A stretch of 64,000 bases of DNA from Benincasa hispida (taxonomy: Eukaryota > Streptophyta > Magnoliopsida > Cucurbitales > Cucurbitaceae): NCBI RefSeq assembly GCF_009727055.1, contig NC_052354.1, forward strand, positions 52,994,960 through 53,058,959. Direction: 5' to 3'. Of this stretch, positions 46,914 to 58,399 are shown piece after piece (within the stretch, counting starts at the first letter, position 1; each line of letters starts with the position of its first letter). A model generated the notes under the pieces. It was not told the DNA's origin, ran no database searches, and worked only from the letters and a program-made list of their open reading frames with translations. Made by a program: the position numbers and the translations under genes.

Positions 46914-49900
46914 ATGGAGGAAAATGAAAACTGTGGCTGTTGGGCTGTCCTTAAACGCACCGTTTCAGATGTCTCCAAATCTTCCCCTTCTTCAAAACAT
47001 TCCCCCAATTCCATTCCTCGGCTTACTTTACTTTACGATTCAGGTTCTCTCTTTTTCTTTTCTCCCATTTTCATAATGCTCTGTTTTTTCCCCTCTCTGT
47101 GTTTTTTTTTTTCCATCTTGAGTTTATTCAATTGTGAGAAAATGGGTTGTTTGGATTGTTTTTGGTTTTTCTTTTGTGGGTTTTTTTCTTTTCTTTTCCT
47201 TTTTGGATGATTTTAATGTTCTGTAATGGTAACAGACTAAAAAACAGGGTACTATTTTCCTTTTTTGTGCCTTTTGGGATTCTGTTAAAAATTGTGCAGA
47301 AAATCTCTGTTTTTTTTTCCCTTCTGAAAATTCTTTCTGTTTATGTGAATTCTGAGCTAAAGCTGCAAAACTTTGGGACTTCTTGAATATTTTGTTTTCT
47401 TTCTCTAGATTCTGTGTAAAGGCTGCAACATTTTGAAACTCTAAAAACCTATGGTTGTGTTGATACTTTACTCTGATAATGTTCCTATAAAAGAATTTTA
47501 TACTTTTAGTTGAGTTGGGTCTTTGGGGAGTGTTATTTTTTGCTGAATTTCTATATATTTGAGTTATGTTTTATTAGTTGAATGATATTTTGAAGTGAAA
47601 ATAAGAATGTATGGCTGGTTTGAGAATCCTTTCGTTTTTAGTTTTCTGTTTTTTAAATTTTTAGTTTTTTTTTTCTCTCAATTTTTTTTTGCCATGATTT
47701 TTATTTTTCTTAAAGGTGACATTTAAAATCTTAAAAAAAACTACTTTTTTTATAAAAAAAAAAATTTAAAATTTGGATTTTTTTTTCAATGGTAGAAAGT
47801 AAACAATATAATATAAAAATTTATAGGTAAAAATAGAGGTTACAAGCTTTATTTTCAAAACAAAAAATAAAAAAAATGAATATTTGGTACCAATTTATTT
47901 TTTATTTTTGATTTTTGAAAATTAAGCTTGTTTCTTTTTTATTTATTACAATGATTTGCATCTTTTTTAAGTACTATAAGTTGATTTTTTTAAAAAAAAT
48001 TCAAAAACAAAACAAATTTTTAAAAACAATGTCTAAACTTAATTTTTAAAAATAAAAAATTAAACCCAAATGATTATCAAATGAAGCTGAAATGGTTTGC
48101 CATAATTCTAATCTTCAAATTTTTAGAACTTTTTATATGAGTTTTTAATTCTAAAAGTTGTGTTTAATAATGGTAACTTTAACTTTTCTTTTTCTAAGTT
48201 TGGACAACCTTTAATTTCGAATTTTGCACCTAATAAATAAAATCGTGATTGGATTGTTATATTATTTAAAAAATATAATCGACCTTTTCTTTTAAGGAAA
48301 AAAAAAATATAATAAACATACTACTTACATATTTAACATTTTTGTAATGTTAGCATTAAATTGTGGAGACCTATTAGGAAAAGATAAATTTTAAGTAGTA
48401 GTTCATTTTCATTCCTTTAGATAATTTGTTTTTTTTTCATTTAAGTCGATGTATGTGTTTGCTCCCTGTACTCTAGATTTATATATATATATATAACCTC
48501 TTAGGCCAAAAATAGGATTTTCACAATATAGAAAAATAAAAAAAAAATTATTTAATTTTATTTGATAGAGACAGATAGAAGACTATCAATGTCTCTATCA
48601 ATGATATAAATTAATTGAAATCTATTATTGTTACAATGTGATAGACGTCGATAGAAATGTCTATCAATTATTCTTTTTACTATTTTTGTAAATAATTTGA
48701 TATTTTTTCTATGTAAATTTTTTTTTTTACCTCACTTAATTCCGTTACAATTTTAACACTATACTCAATAAATTTCTTGAAATGTAACCATAACTTTGAA
48801 TTTAAAATTTGTCACTACTAAAGTACAGTGAAAAAGAGAAAAAAACTAAAACTAAAAATGAGTAAAATATAAAATTATATTGACTAAAATAGACCATTTA
48901 GAAAATATAGAAATCAAGATGAACCAATTTTGGTAGTAGATGAATTAAAAGAGTACTTAAAACCCATCACTCCTAAGCATAGCTGAATTGGTGGAGGGCG
49001 AGGAAGAAAAAAACTTTAATTCTCATTTGATAACCATTTTACTTTTTTGTTTTTAATTTTTGAAAATTAAGCCTATTTTCTATTAAACTTTTACAATGAT
49101 TTGTCGTAAGTACAAAAAGTTAAATTATTATATAAACTAAAAAAACAAGTATTTTTAAAACTATTTTTTTAGTTTTCAAAATTTGACATAATATTTAAAA
49201 ATATTGGTAAAAATGGACAACAAATCAATAAATTTAGAGGTAAAAGAAATATTTTTAAGATTAATTCTCAAAAATAAAAAATAAAAAAACTAAATAATTA
49301 CTAATCGAGGTCTTAATAATTACAAACTTTAAAATATAAAGACTAAATTATAACCAACAATATTTTTATTCAAAACTAAAAGACGGCTTAGATTGACGTT
49401 CAAAGTGTTTAAAACACGTTTTTTTTTTTTACCATCTTAAATAACACTCAATCCAAAACTAAGAAATTTAAGGTATGAATTTTGACTATATTATTGATTT
49501 GTAAAACGAAGATCTATTATAAAAGTTAATTTTAGTTCAACAGCAAATAACTGGTGAGAATTTGAAGCTCTGATCTTCAAACCTCTGATCTTTGGATTGA
49601 GTTTCGAGAATATAAACAAACTTGGAATTGGTTCATGAAGAGAAATGGCTAAAATGGATCGAAGAAGGTGAAGCAACAACAATGAAGTCGCTATTTCTCG
49701 ACTTAACAAAACCTTTAAATTGCAGCTACCGAGACCCGATATTTAAACGCAAGCGACCGAGATTTTTGTGCGCCGGCCGAAGCTCGGCTATCCTTCGACA
49801 ATACACCACCGCCGCCGCCGAGGCTGCAGGACAATTTTAAACGCCAGTTGCTGAAATTTTCATTTCAGGAACTAAGATCCGCGACCGGAAATTTCCGGCC

Positions 49901-52900
49901 GGATAGCATTCTCGGAGAAGGAGGGTTTGGATTCGTTTTCAAAGGATGGATTGAAGAGAATGGGACGGCGCCAGCTAAACCTGGGTCAGGAATCACAGTC
50001 GCCGTCAAAAACTTGAAACCCGATGGTCTTCAAGGACACAGAGAATGGGAGGTTAGCATTTCAATTTTGATGTTTTCTTTTTCAGTTTCATCTTTCGATT
50101 CCGTCAGAAATTTTGGCCTGAACTGAACCATATGGATTTTAATCATACACCTCTTGTGTTAAGATTTTCATGGTAATCCTTGAACTTTTAGGGTGAATTG
50201 TGATTATTCCTCGTATTTTTATAAGCCCTAGCCCTAATTTTTTTATTGGTTAAATTATAAAAAACACCTTTAAACTCTTGTCATTTATTTAAAAAATACT
50301 TCTATACTTCGAAAAGTTGCAACCTAAACTTTTATAGATGTTTCCAAAATACCCTTCAAGTAGAAATTCCTTTGAATTTTGGACAAAAATTGAGATATGG
50401 AATGATGTGTCAATAACCTAGTACGAAAATTTAGATCACCACATTATTTTGATTATCATCACACCATTTTAAGTATCGATTTCTGTTCGAAATTTTATGG
50501 TACTTCTTTTGAAACTTTTATAAAAGTTAGAGGTAATATTGCAACATTTGAAAGTACAGGGATATTTTTGAAACAAATGACAAAAATCTAGGGTCTTGTG
50601 AGAGGAAGGCCCGGTGGGGAGAGAAACTAAAGAAAACATTTGCCATCAGTGCTCATATTTTTCTTTCTTCTCTCAAATCGTAAACATGATTGACATAGGG
50701 ATTTTTAGATAATTTAAAAGAAGTGTGTAAAATGATAGGGACATAAAGTGGTGTTAGAGGGCATTTTATATAATTTAACTTTAGCTTTACTACTTTAATG
50801 TCATTTGATTGGAAGAAAATATCATTGGAAAATCAAGAATGGAGGATTTGGTGGCAGACACTTGGAGATAGTCCAAAGATAAAAATGGAAACGGCTGATT
50901 AGTTGGGAAATTAATTAAAGTAATGAATAGTAACTTAACTCATGATTTTTCCAAAAGGGTCTATAAATTTGGGATCAAATGATTGATTTTAATATATTTT
51001 ATTGTAAAAGAGGATATTTTAGTAATGAATGTGTAGATTGAATTGGTATTTAACAACTGAAATCTCTATGAATGTATTGCAGGCTGAGGTTAGCTTTCTT
51101 GGACAGCTTCACCATCCTAATCTTGTTAAACTTATTGGATACTGTATTGAAGATGATCAAAGGCTTCTTGTATATGAATTTATGACGCGTGGTAGTCTTG
51201 AAAACCATCTTTTCAGAAGTAAGTGGGATCCTCTTAGGCTCTTACATAGTCTTTTTTCCTTCATTTGTCCTCTTGCATCACTGCTTTTTTTTTTTTTTTT
51301 TTTTTTTTTTTTTCCAGGCCAGCCATTCCACTTTTAAGCTTGTGCAATTATGACCTGTGAAGATGTTGTCTGGACATTTTTATTGGAACAGCAACAATGT
51401 TTTTCTACTTTACCTACTTTTTTTGAGAAATTACAAAATAGACTTTTATCTTCATTTCATGTTCTTTTTTCCTGTTCACTCCTCTTTAGTGTGGCTTTTT
51501 GTACAAATGGTGGTTGAGAGCTATCACAATCTTATCAAATATACCTTTTGAGAGAAGATTGTGGAATTTAACCCCCCTTTCAAACTCTGTCAGCATCATT
51601 ATGTTTTTCCCCCCCTTCTTTTTTTTGTTCTCTTCCTGTGATTAGATTAAGAAGTGAGCTCACAGAAACTAAGATATGTGACATGAGAGGGTAAGGGAGG
51701 GGAATTGTGTATTTTACATAAAGAGGTAAGTAAGTAAGTTATGTTGTGCAGTGATGAAATGCAATTAGGATTAATCTTGCGGTGTTGCATTTATTTCTGG
51801 CTTTTAGTTAGTTTGTTAATAGTTGCTTACTCGTGATTTTGTTAGGGACGGCCTTCAAAATGAGTGATTTTAGGGGGAAAAAGTTTATTATAAGCACATT
51901 TATTGAAAATACTCGGTGATAAATGTCTTTAATATTTAGTTCTACGCTCTAAAAATTCTTAAAACACTCTTATGATACTTTATCAAAATACACATTTGAG
52001 TGCCCTTGACTTTTTCCAAAAGCACTAATAAATCACTTCCTAACACAATGATTTTGAGTGGAAAGTGCATCTGATTACAAAACATAGCCTTAGTCTATAA
52101 GTAAGGGAATATCTACGGTATTCTTACTGCATTTTGACTAGTAACAATGAGTCGAAGACTGTTGTTAACGCATGTTAAATATGTGCAGAGATTATTTACT
52201 TAAATGCTAGATTAGATCATGTAGGCTTGTCTGATAACCATCTTTTTTATTTTCTGTTTTTGAAAGTCTCCCCCCTCCCTTCTTTTGGGTAAGGTTTTCA
52301 CTCTCCTTAAAAACAAATTTGGATTATGAGTCGATTTCAAAAAACAAAGTCAAATTTTTAAAAACAAACTTTTTTAGCTTGTTTTTTGAAAAAAAAAAAA
52401 AAAAAACTTTCTTTTAAATGCCCTTTTCTTCTTCTTCATTATTTTTTTAAAAATAAAAACATTATTTTTAATAATTAATAAAAAATACTATTTCGGGTTT
52501 GATCTATATATATATATATATATATAGTTAAAATGATTTAAAAAATAATGTGTCTTCGACGTATCTGTGTCATATATTTTAAAAAAATTGTGTGTCGTCG
52601 TGTCCCTGCTTCTTTGGGAGAAAGTGGATGAAAATAGAAGGAACTTATAGGGCAAAATAAAAAGGGTTATCAAATGAGGCGGTATTAGAATGTCACTATA
52701 CTATGTTTTATATGTTTGTTCAAAGAAAAATTTCTGATGGTGTTCAAATCTTTTGAAGGGACTATACCTCTTCCATGGTCAAACAGGATTAAAATTGCAC
52801 TTGCTGCAGCCAAAGGCTTGGCCTTCCTCCACAATGGTCCGGAACCTGTTATATATAGAGATTTCAAAACATCAAACATATTGCTTGACACGGTACGGCA

Positions 52901-54199
52901 TTTACCAATACCATGTACTCAAATATGAGTCTTTCGAATAACTGTATAATATCTTAGGATGAACTCTTGCAGGAGTACAATGCGAAGCTTTCAGATTTTG
53001 GTTTGGCGAAGGCTGGGCCTCAAGGTGATAAAACACATGTTTCCACCAGAGTAGTTGGAACATATGGCTATGCTGCACCAGAATATCTAATGACAGGTGA
53101 GGAATTCTCATTAGAAATTGAATTATGAAACAACAAGGAGCATATATTAATGTCAATTTATTCATAAAAAAAACAAGGGACAAGAAATAGGAAACAAGAC
53201 ATAAGAATATAGTTTAAGGAAGTATATAGTTTTATGGAGCTTAGAATATATACTTGTCATTATCACGTTATATTCAGCAATGTACGAAGTGCTATTGGTA
53301 ACGGTCATGAAGCAGCTGCCTGTTTTCACTGAATATAAAGAGGTAAACGAAGTTTCGATATTGACAATCATCTAAGGTTGAAGAAAAACTCTCATGCTGT
53401 TTGCCATGGAATGAATCTTTGATATGGATAATGATTAATGCATTTGGGATGTGTTTGGAAGTGCTTCTAGAACAAGTAGTCCCACAGTGCTTTCTGGTCA
53501 AGCATTTGGACTTCAACTGCGTTCTTAAATACTTTGGGACTTTTTGACTTTTTTCTATGTTACTTTCAAACATAATACATTTGAAGGAGGAGTCCTTATG
53601 GCCATCGTAAAAGCACTCCTAAACATACCCTTATACTATACTTTTGAGTGTTTTGATTTTGACACACAATTTAACATGTTGTGTTGTGTATTGGAAGATT
53701 GGTAATTAACAACCTGTACTTCGGATCCTGACCATTTTCAGGGCATTTGACATCAAAGAGTGATGTCTATAGCTTCGGTGTTGTCCTACTCGAGATCTTA
53801 ACGGGAAGGAGATCAATGGACAAGAAACGTCCAAGTGGTGAGCAGAACCTAGTGTCATGGGCTAGGCCATATTTAGATGACAAAAGGAAGCTTTACCATA
53901 TAGTGGATCCTCGCTTGGAGCTTAACTACTCCATCCAAGGGGTTCAAAAAGTCTCTCAATTAGCTTCTCACTGCATCAGTAGAGATCCGAAATCTCGTCC
54001 CACCATGGATGAAGTTGTCAAGGTTCTCATTCCACTACAAGACCTCAATGACCTTGCCATCCTAGCATATCATTCACGCCTGTCTCAGCAAGGTCGACGA
54101 AAGAAGAAATCAGATGGACTGCACCACCAGTTAACATACACTCAGTCAAGAAATATTAGAACCTCTCCTTTGAATGTTGGAGTTCATCGTCGTCGGTAA
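46914..54199 (+). CDS. Receptor-like cytoplasmic kinase, RLCK VII (PBL type), 6 exons
   Basis: The exons are 46914-47043, 49726-50051, 51083-51218, 52759-52892, 52973-53096 and 53742-54199, all with GT/AG borders and matching phases, giving 435 residues. The N-terminus [20 protein letters not shown] lacks Gly2, so it is not myristoylated; C7 and C9 could be acylated. Kinase features are the P-loop GEGGFG (107-112), Lys138 in [12 protein letters not shown] with catalytic Asp232, DFG at 250-252, and the activation segment [19 protein letters not shown] (124-132) is the insert typical of this subfamily. The family (BIK1, PBS1, PBL34-36) relays signals from receptor kinases at the plasma membrane in immunity. 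Intron 1 (2.7 kb) and intron 3 (1.5 kb) hold MITE-like repeats. All catalytic residues are present, so it should be active. The exact orthologue is uncertain. Confidence 0.93.
47880..48090. repeat. MITE-like repeat, family M1, in kinase intron 1
   Basis: It carries the M1 blocks GAAAATTAAGCTTGTTTCTT, ACAATGATTTGCATCTTTTT and the end AATGATTATCAAATGAAGCT. Confidence 0.5.
48555..48670. repeat. GATAGA/TCTATC dispersed repeat in kinase intron 1
   Basis: The text GATAGAAGACTATCAATGTC followed by TCTATCAATGATA and GATAGACGTCGATAGAAATG is related to the block at 36185-36290. Confidence 0.5.
49018..49314. repeat. MITE-like repeat, family M1, in kinase intron 1
   Basis: Starts TTCTCATTTGATAACCATTT and ends TAATTACTAATCGAGGTCTT. 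The interior has GAAAATTAAGCCTATTTTCT and ATTTGACATAATATTTAAAA, as in the other copies. Confidence 0.6.
51285..51313. repeat. 29-T homopolymer in kinase intron 3
   Basis: An uninterrupted T run just after exon 3. The length is probably uncertain in the assembly. Confidence 0.9.
52229..52681. repeat. Diverged family M1 element in kinase intron 3
   Basis: Starts TGTCTGATAACCATC and ends GGGTTATCAAATGAGGC. It is longer than other copies and holds an (AT)n tract at 52505-52528 and a duplicated-looking AT-rich middle. Confidence 0.4.
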
Positions 54200-56305
54200 C
54201 CAGTAGGCTGCTGCTAAGACTTTTGGAGTCTTGGAAGTCCTCAGATCAGCCAGAGAGCAAGAGATGGAAGAGGGAAAGGTACATGAAAAAAGCTTCTACT
54301 TCTTTTCCTCTTCTTCAAATCCTACCGTAAGAAAGCTGACCATCAATTTGAAACTTGTGAATTTCACTCTTTGGCTGTGTTTCTGTTCTTTCATATAGAT
54401 GCAATCTTAAGATCATCATTTGCAGCCTCGTGATACCTCGAGAATGTTGGTTGCTCTGAGTTTGGAATTATTGGTCATTGTGCATCTTGTGATTGTGTAT
54501 CTTTATATTGCTGGCTAGCATCTGCAATTTCATATTTACTTACATTTTCCTTCAATTGGATACCAATTTTTTAACAGACATTTGTTTCAATTGAAACTCT
54601 GATATAGTTTCTTGCTAGAACTTGAAGGATTCAATTGTTTAGTCAAGGTTTTAAATTTGGTAAAAATAATTTCTATCGAGGAGGGAGATGACATCTCCAA
54701 ACCATATGAGTGAAGCATAACTCAACTAACAAAATGTATACCTTCGACCTTAGGCAATGCAATACATTTGTAGGATTCCATTTTCAGACCTAACAGTGTC
54801 TTCATGAAGTTACTAGTCAATGTGTGTTGGGTCAAGCCACCAAAATACTTTATTTGTTGTGAACTCTTCTTTCTGCCCAATAATATATTTGTTGGATTAG
54901 TTGTGATGCCCAATAATATCCTTACTTCTTCCAACAATCACATTTGAAGGAAGTTGTCCTAGAACTCAATACATAGAGAGGCAAATATGGACATTTTTTT
55001 TTAGTTAGCTTTGGGAAAGATTATTCGAAGAGGCCACTATAATATAGCTAATAATTGTGCATTATTAGATATGTGAGAGCAATTGCAATATACCTTAAAT
55101 TCATATCTAATAGTTAGTTATTAGGAGATATGCATATTTTCAAATTCGTACTTAGAAGGTATTAGGTGTATAGAGACATGAGCAACTAGATTGTAGCGAA
55201 GCGACTCCATCGAATAATTTTTCTAGTTTGGGAAGGTTCCTTGGGGGTTCTATTCTAATCTAGCCTTGGATTGCTGCCTGTTAATGCACATCTTATGAAT
55301 AAAAATAAAGAAATACATAATAGTACATATCTTCTGTTAGCTTCTTTCCCACTTTTAAATTTTTATAAATGCAATCTTGTTTTTCTCAATTCTTTTTTTT
55401 AAATAGTAATTTCGTTGTGGTTTTTTATATAATAATTGATTTATAACTTTTGAGGGTTCTATTACAATTAGTTGCCAAGAATTTTAAATTTTGTTTTTTA
55501 ATACGCATAGAATCAAATTTTTTATCTCGAGTACAAACCATATGTGTGTTGATTAGTTTTTTAAAAAAATAAAGATGGATAATTCATAATTGAAAATAGT
55601 CTCCACAATATAAAGTTCATCCAATATGTGGGTAAGGATAACAAGTATTTTTCCTACTTCTTTCCACCCATGCATCCATTGGAAAAGTTACTAATATGTT
55701 GTGTTCCGTACATTACACAATTTCTTTTAAAATGTTAAATAATTCTCTCTCCTCCTCTCTCTTTTAAAAGGAAAATATTTTTTCAAAATAAATTCAGGAA
55801 TTGTTGGGATAGGATGCTTATGGCTGAAAAAAGAAATATTTTCTAGACCATCTCGAAGCCACGTATGGATTTACTTGAAAATTGCTAAAATTATATAACA
55901 TTGTCATTATAATTGTACTCACATTTTTATGTATTAAACTTGCCTTTATACTTTATTAGTTTCATTAGGGAAGTATCCTAGTTCAGTTGGACGAAGTTCC
56001 TAATGGAAAGAGTACTCTCATTAAAGCAAATTGACGTATTACCATTGACCTCAGACCTCACACCTGATTTCCTCTTCTCAATCCCTCATAAAAAGGCAGA
56101 TGCTCTTGTAGGTAGGAGCAACTTCACTTTTGGTGTTTGACGCTCCCTTCAAACTGATATCCAAAGATTCTCTATAACAAGATGGTTTGAAATAATGATT
56201 TATTATAGGATCTGGTAGCATGAATAGGATGAGCATACAAATGAGCCGGAATATGGATAACATAGTAGTTCGAACCGGTCGAGAGTACTATAATGGTAAT
56301 AATTA
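54200..56305. other. Intergenic region downstream of the kinase
   Basis: The kinase 3' UTR probably covers the first ~350 bp. No genes were recognised beyond it. A 71-codon minus-strand frame at 54937-54722 has no recognisable similarity. Confidence 0.5.
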
Positions 56306-56598
56306 AGGTCTCGTTTGATAACCATTTAGTTTTTGGTGTCATTGTTTTTGAAAATTAAGCCTAGTTCATCTACAATTCTTACAATGAGCTGTATCTTTAT
56401 TAAGTACAATAGTTGAATTCTTCTAAATTTCAAAAACAAAAATAATTTTTTGAAAGTTACTTTTTTTAGTTCTATTTAGTTTTTTAAACCATTGGTGAAA
56501 AGTAGATAACAAAGAAAGAAATTTGGGGATAAAAGTAGTATCCATAGACTTAATTTTCAAAAACAAAAACAAAATACAAAAAGGTTCAAACGAGGCCT
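56306..56598. repeat. MITE-like repeat, family M1
   Basis: Starts GGTCTCGTTTGATAACCATT and ends GTTCAAACGAGGCCT. The interior blocks GAAAATTAAGCCTAGTTCAT and GAAAAGTAGATAACAAAGAA match the family. Confidence 0.65.
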
Positions 56599-56784
56599 AA
56601 ACTTTTCAATTCCATAATTTTATAACTCAACCATAATTTTGTATAACTTGTAAGCAGATAATTCTTTGGTTTTTAGTTTTTCAACATTCAATTTATATAA
56701 ATTACCTCCCATTAGTTTCTTTATTTTGTTATTTAATATCTAAAATTCAAAATTCAATCAAATTTTGAAACCTAAATGAAAAGG

Positions 56785-57184
56785 TGTTACGAAATTAACA
56801 ATTAAAGAACACAAAAAGGAACGTAGAGATAGAGAAGATCGACACGCAGATATACGTGGTTCACTAACAGTGTATTAGCTACGTTCACGGGCAAAGGGAG
56901 AACAATATTATTAGAGAAAATGTTTTCAGAAAATTACATCATAACGGCGCCTCTAGGATTAGAGAGTTTATATAGCGCACTACTCTAAACCCTATGGTCA
57001 TAATCATAAATAATTACAAATAAATAAATATGCTGAATACGAATTCTGAATAGGTTTTGGGGGCGTTGCCCTTGAACCCCCACCAAGGCATGCCACCCCT
57101 GGACCCCGGCTCTCTGACCGGACAATGAGACCCCCGTACTTGATTGTTCGAAGCGCCAGCAAACAGATTCAAGGCATTCCAACA
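56785..57184 (-). mobile_element. 400-bp solo LTR with perfect target duplication
   Basis: On the minus strand it begins TGTTGGAATGCCTTGAATCT and ends AATTTCGTAACA. The flanks are AAAGG at 56780-56784 and AAAGG at 57185-57189. A TATA-like GCTATATAAACTC lies at ~56970, and a U5-like GAACCACGTATATCTGCGTG lies near the end, which sets the strand. The 66-codon frame at 57185-56985 is a by-product of its GC-rich part. Confidence 0.85.
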
Positions 57185-57189
57185 AAAGG

Positions 57190-58085
57190 TGTGTAGTTTT
57201 TAGAAACTCTTTTTTTGCTTTTACAATTTGACTAAAAATTTAAATGATTCGTAAAGAAATTGAAAGAAAGCAAGTATAGTTTTTAAAAAAGAAATCATTA
57301 TCAAACGTAGTTTAATTAAACAAATTTACGAGTTTCAGGAGATAATTATATGGATGAAATTGAAATTTTAATAGTTGGGATAATAATGATGCTTATGATT
57401 CTAGCGTGTGATTTTTGTATGTAGTGTCTCTTTCGAACTATTCGATACATCATTTTAAAATACGAAATTTAATCACTCTCAAAGATTCAACACATTGTTT
57501 CACTTCCATACATGCTCTTCTTCTCCTAGGCACTTTGCAACTACAAGTCCTGGCCTGTCATATGATGCTATATCTTTTGCCAAATGCCACCAACAGTCAC
57601 CCTTTATATTCTTCTCAGATCTGTGTGGAAAGATTCTTTGCCATATACTTTTCTGCAAACATACAACATTAATATATAACCGTCATCCACATCGTTCCAA
57701 CCTGTTGAATAAATTTTCCAAAAGAGAAAAACATTTTAGTTAGAGGGGAAAGAGAGATCATTTAAACGTTAAAGAATGCTATAGACTCATAACGTGATTG
57801 ACAATTTTACGTCGTTAGATATAAAGGAGGAAGAACATGCAAGAAAAATATCTTTGATATATATCTAGGATGTAGAGAATTTCGAATTCATATCCCATAG
57901 ATATTAATTAAGAGATAAGTCACATTTCCATAACCTCGCTTTTGAATAATTTTTCGCAAACTTGCATACAAGTGCCCATACATTTAACATAACAAATAGA
58001 GAAACAATGTATGTAGAAAGAATTTCTCGAGAAATTGAGACGAAAAATGAAAAAAGGGAGGAAAGAAAAATCTAGAAAACAAAGA
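57190..58085. other. Intergenic region before MIR171
   Basis: The first ~120 bp resemble the 3' half of family M1 (ending TCATTATCAAACGTAGT near 57308). Open frames at 57415-57743 show no recognisable protein. Confidence 0.4.
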
Positions 58086-58191
58086 TTCAGAATTAAGTGA
58101 TATTGGCGCGGCTCAATCAGAGAGACGGAATTTTAGAGAAGGAAACAAAACTCGGCCTTCAGATTGAACTGCTCCAATATCGCTTCTGATT
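58086..58191 (-). ncRNA. MIR171: miR171 precursor hairpin
   Basis: The mature sequence lies on the minus strand at 58119-58099, beginning TGATTGAGCCGCGCCAAT and ending ATC. This is the 21-nt canonical plant miR171, known to cut transcripts of GRAS/HAM (SCL6-type) regulators. The opposite arm at 58179-58159 begins TATTGGAGCAGTTCAATC and would be miR171*, giving a duplex with 2-nt 3' overhangs. Of 21 aligned positions I count 17 Watson-Crick pairs, one G-U and three mismatches. The loop is about 40 nt, and the stem extends outward (TCAGAA on both sides). The mature miRNA is on the 3' arm, as in Arabidopsis MIR171a. The plus strand of the same site equals the target sequence, but no GRAS coding frame surrounds it. 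Confidence 0.93.
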
Positions 58192-58245
58192 TATCTATGA
58201 AAATCTTTAACTTTCATTTGAATGTTTTTCATGGACTAAAATTCT

Positions 58246-58258
58246 CCATTTATATATA
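58246..58258 (-). promoter_or_regulatory. TATA box of MIR171
   Basis: Minus-strand TATATATAAATGG lies about 55 bp upstream of the hairpin foot. It would set transcription start near 58215-58225, just before the hairpin. Its role is inferred from position and sequence. Confidence 0.55.
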
Positions 58259-58399
58259 TATTATGTACTCAAAGGAAAGTGGAAATGAGGATCATCCATG
58301 CATGTTTCAAAAAACAAAGGTAGAATTTCTTTTAATGTCAAGCTTTTTGTTCTCAAAGCTTGCAGGCTTTGGGACCCCTTTGCCTGGCCTTCTCTAAAC

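Noticed and set aside
58099..58119. miR171 target site of a GRAS gene on the plus strand
   Set aside because: No GRAS coding frame surrounds it, and a star arm pairs with it at hairpin distance.
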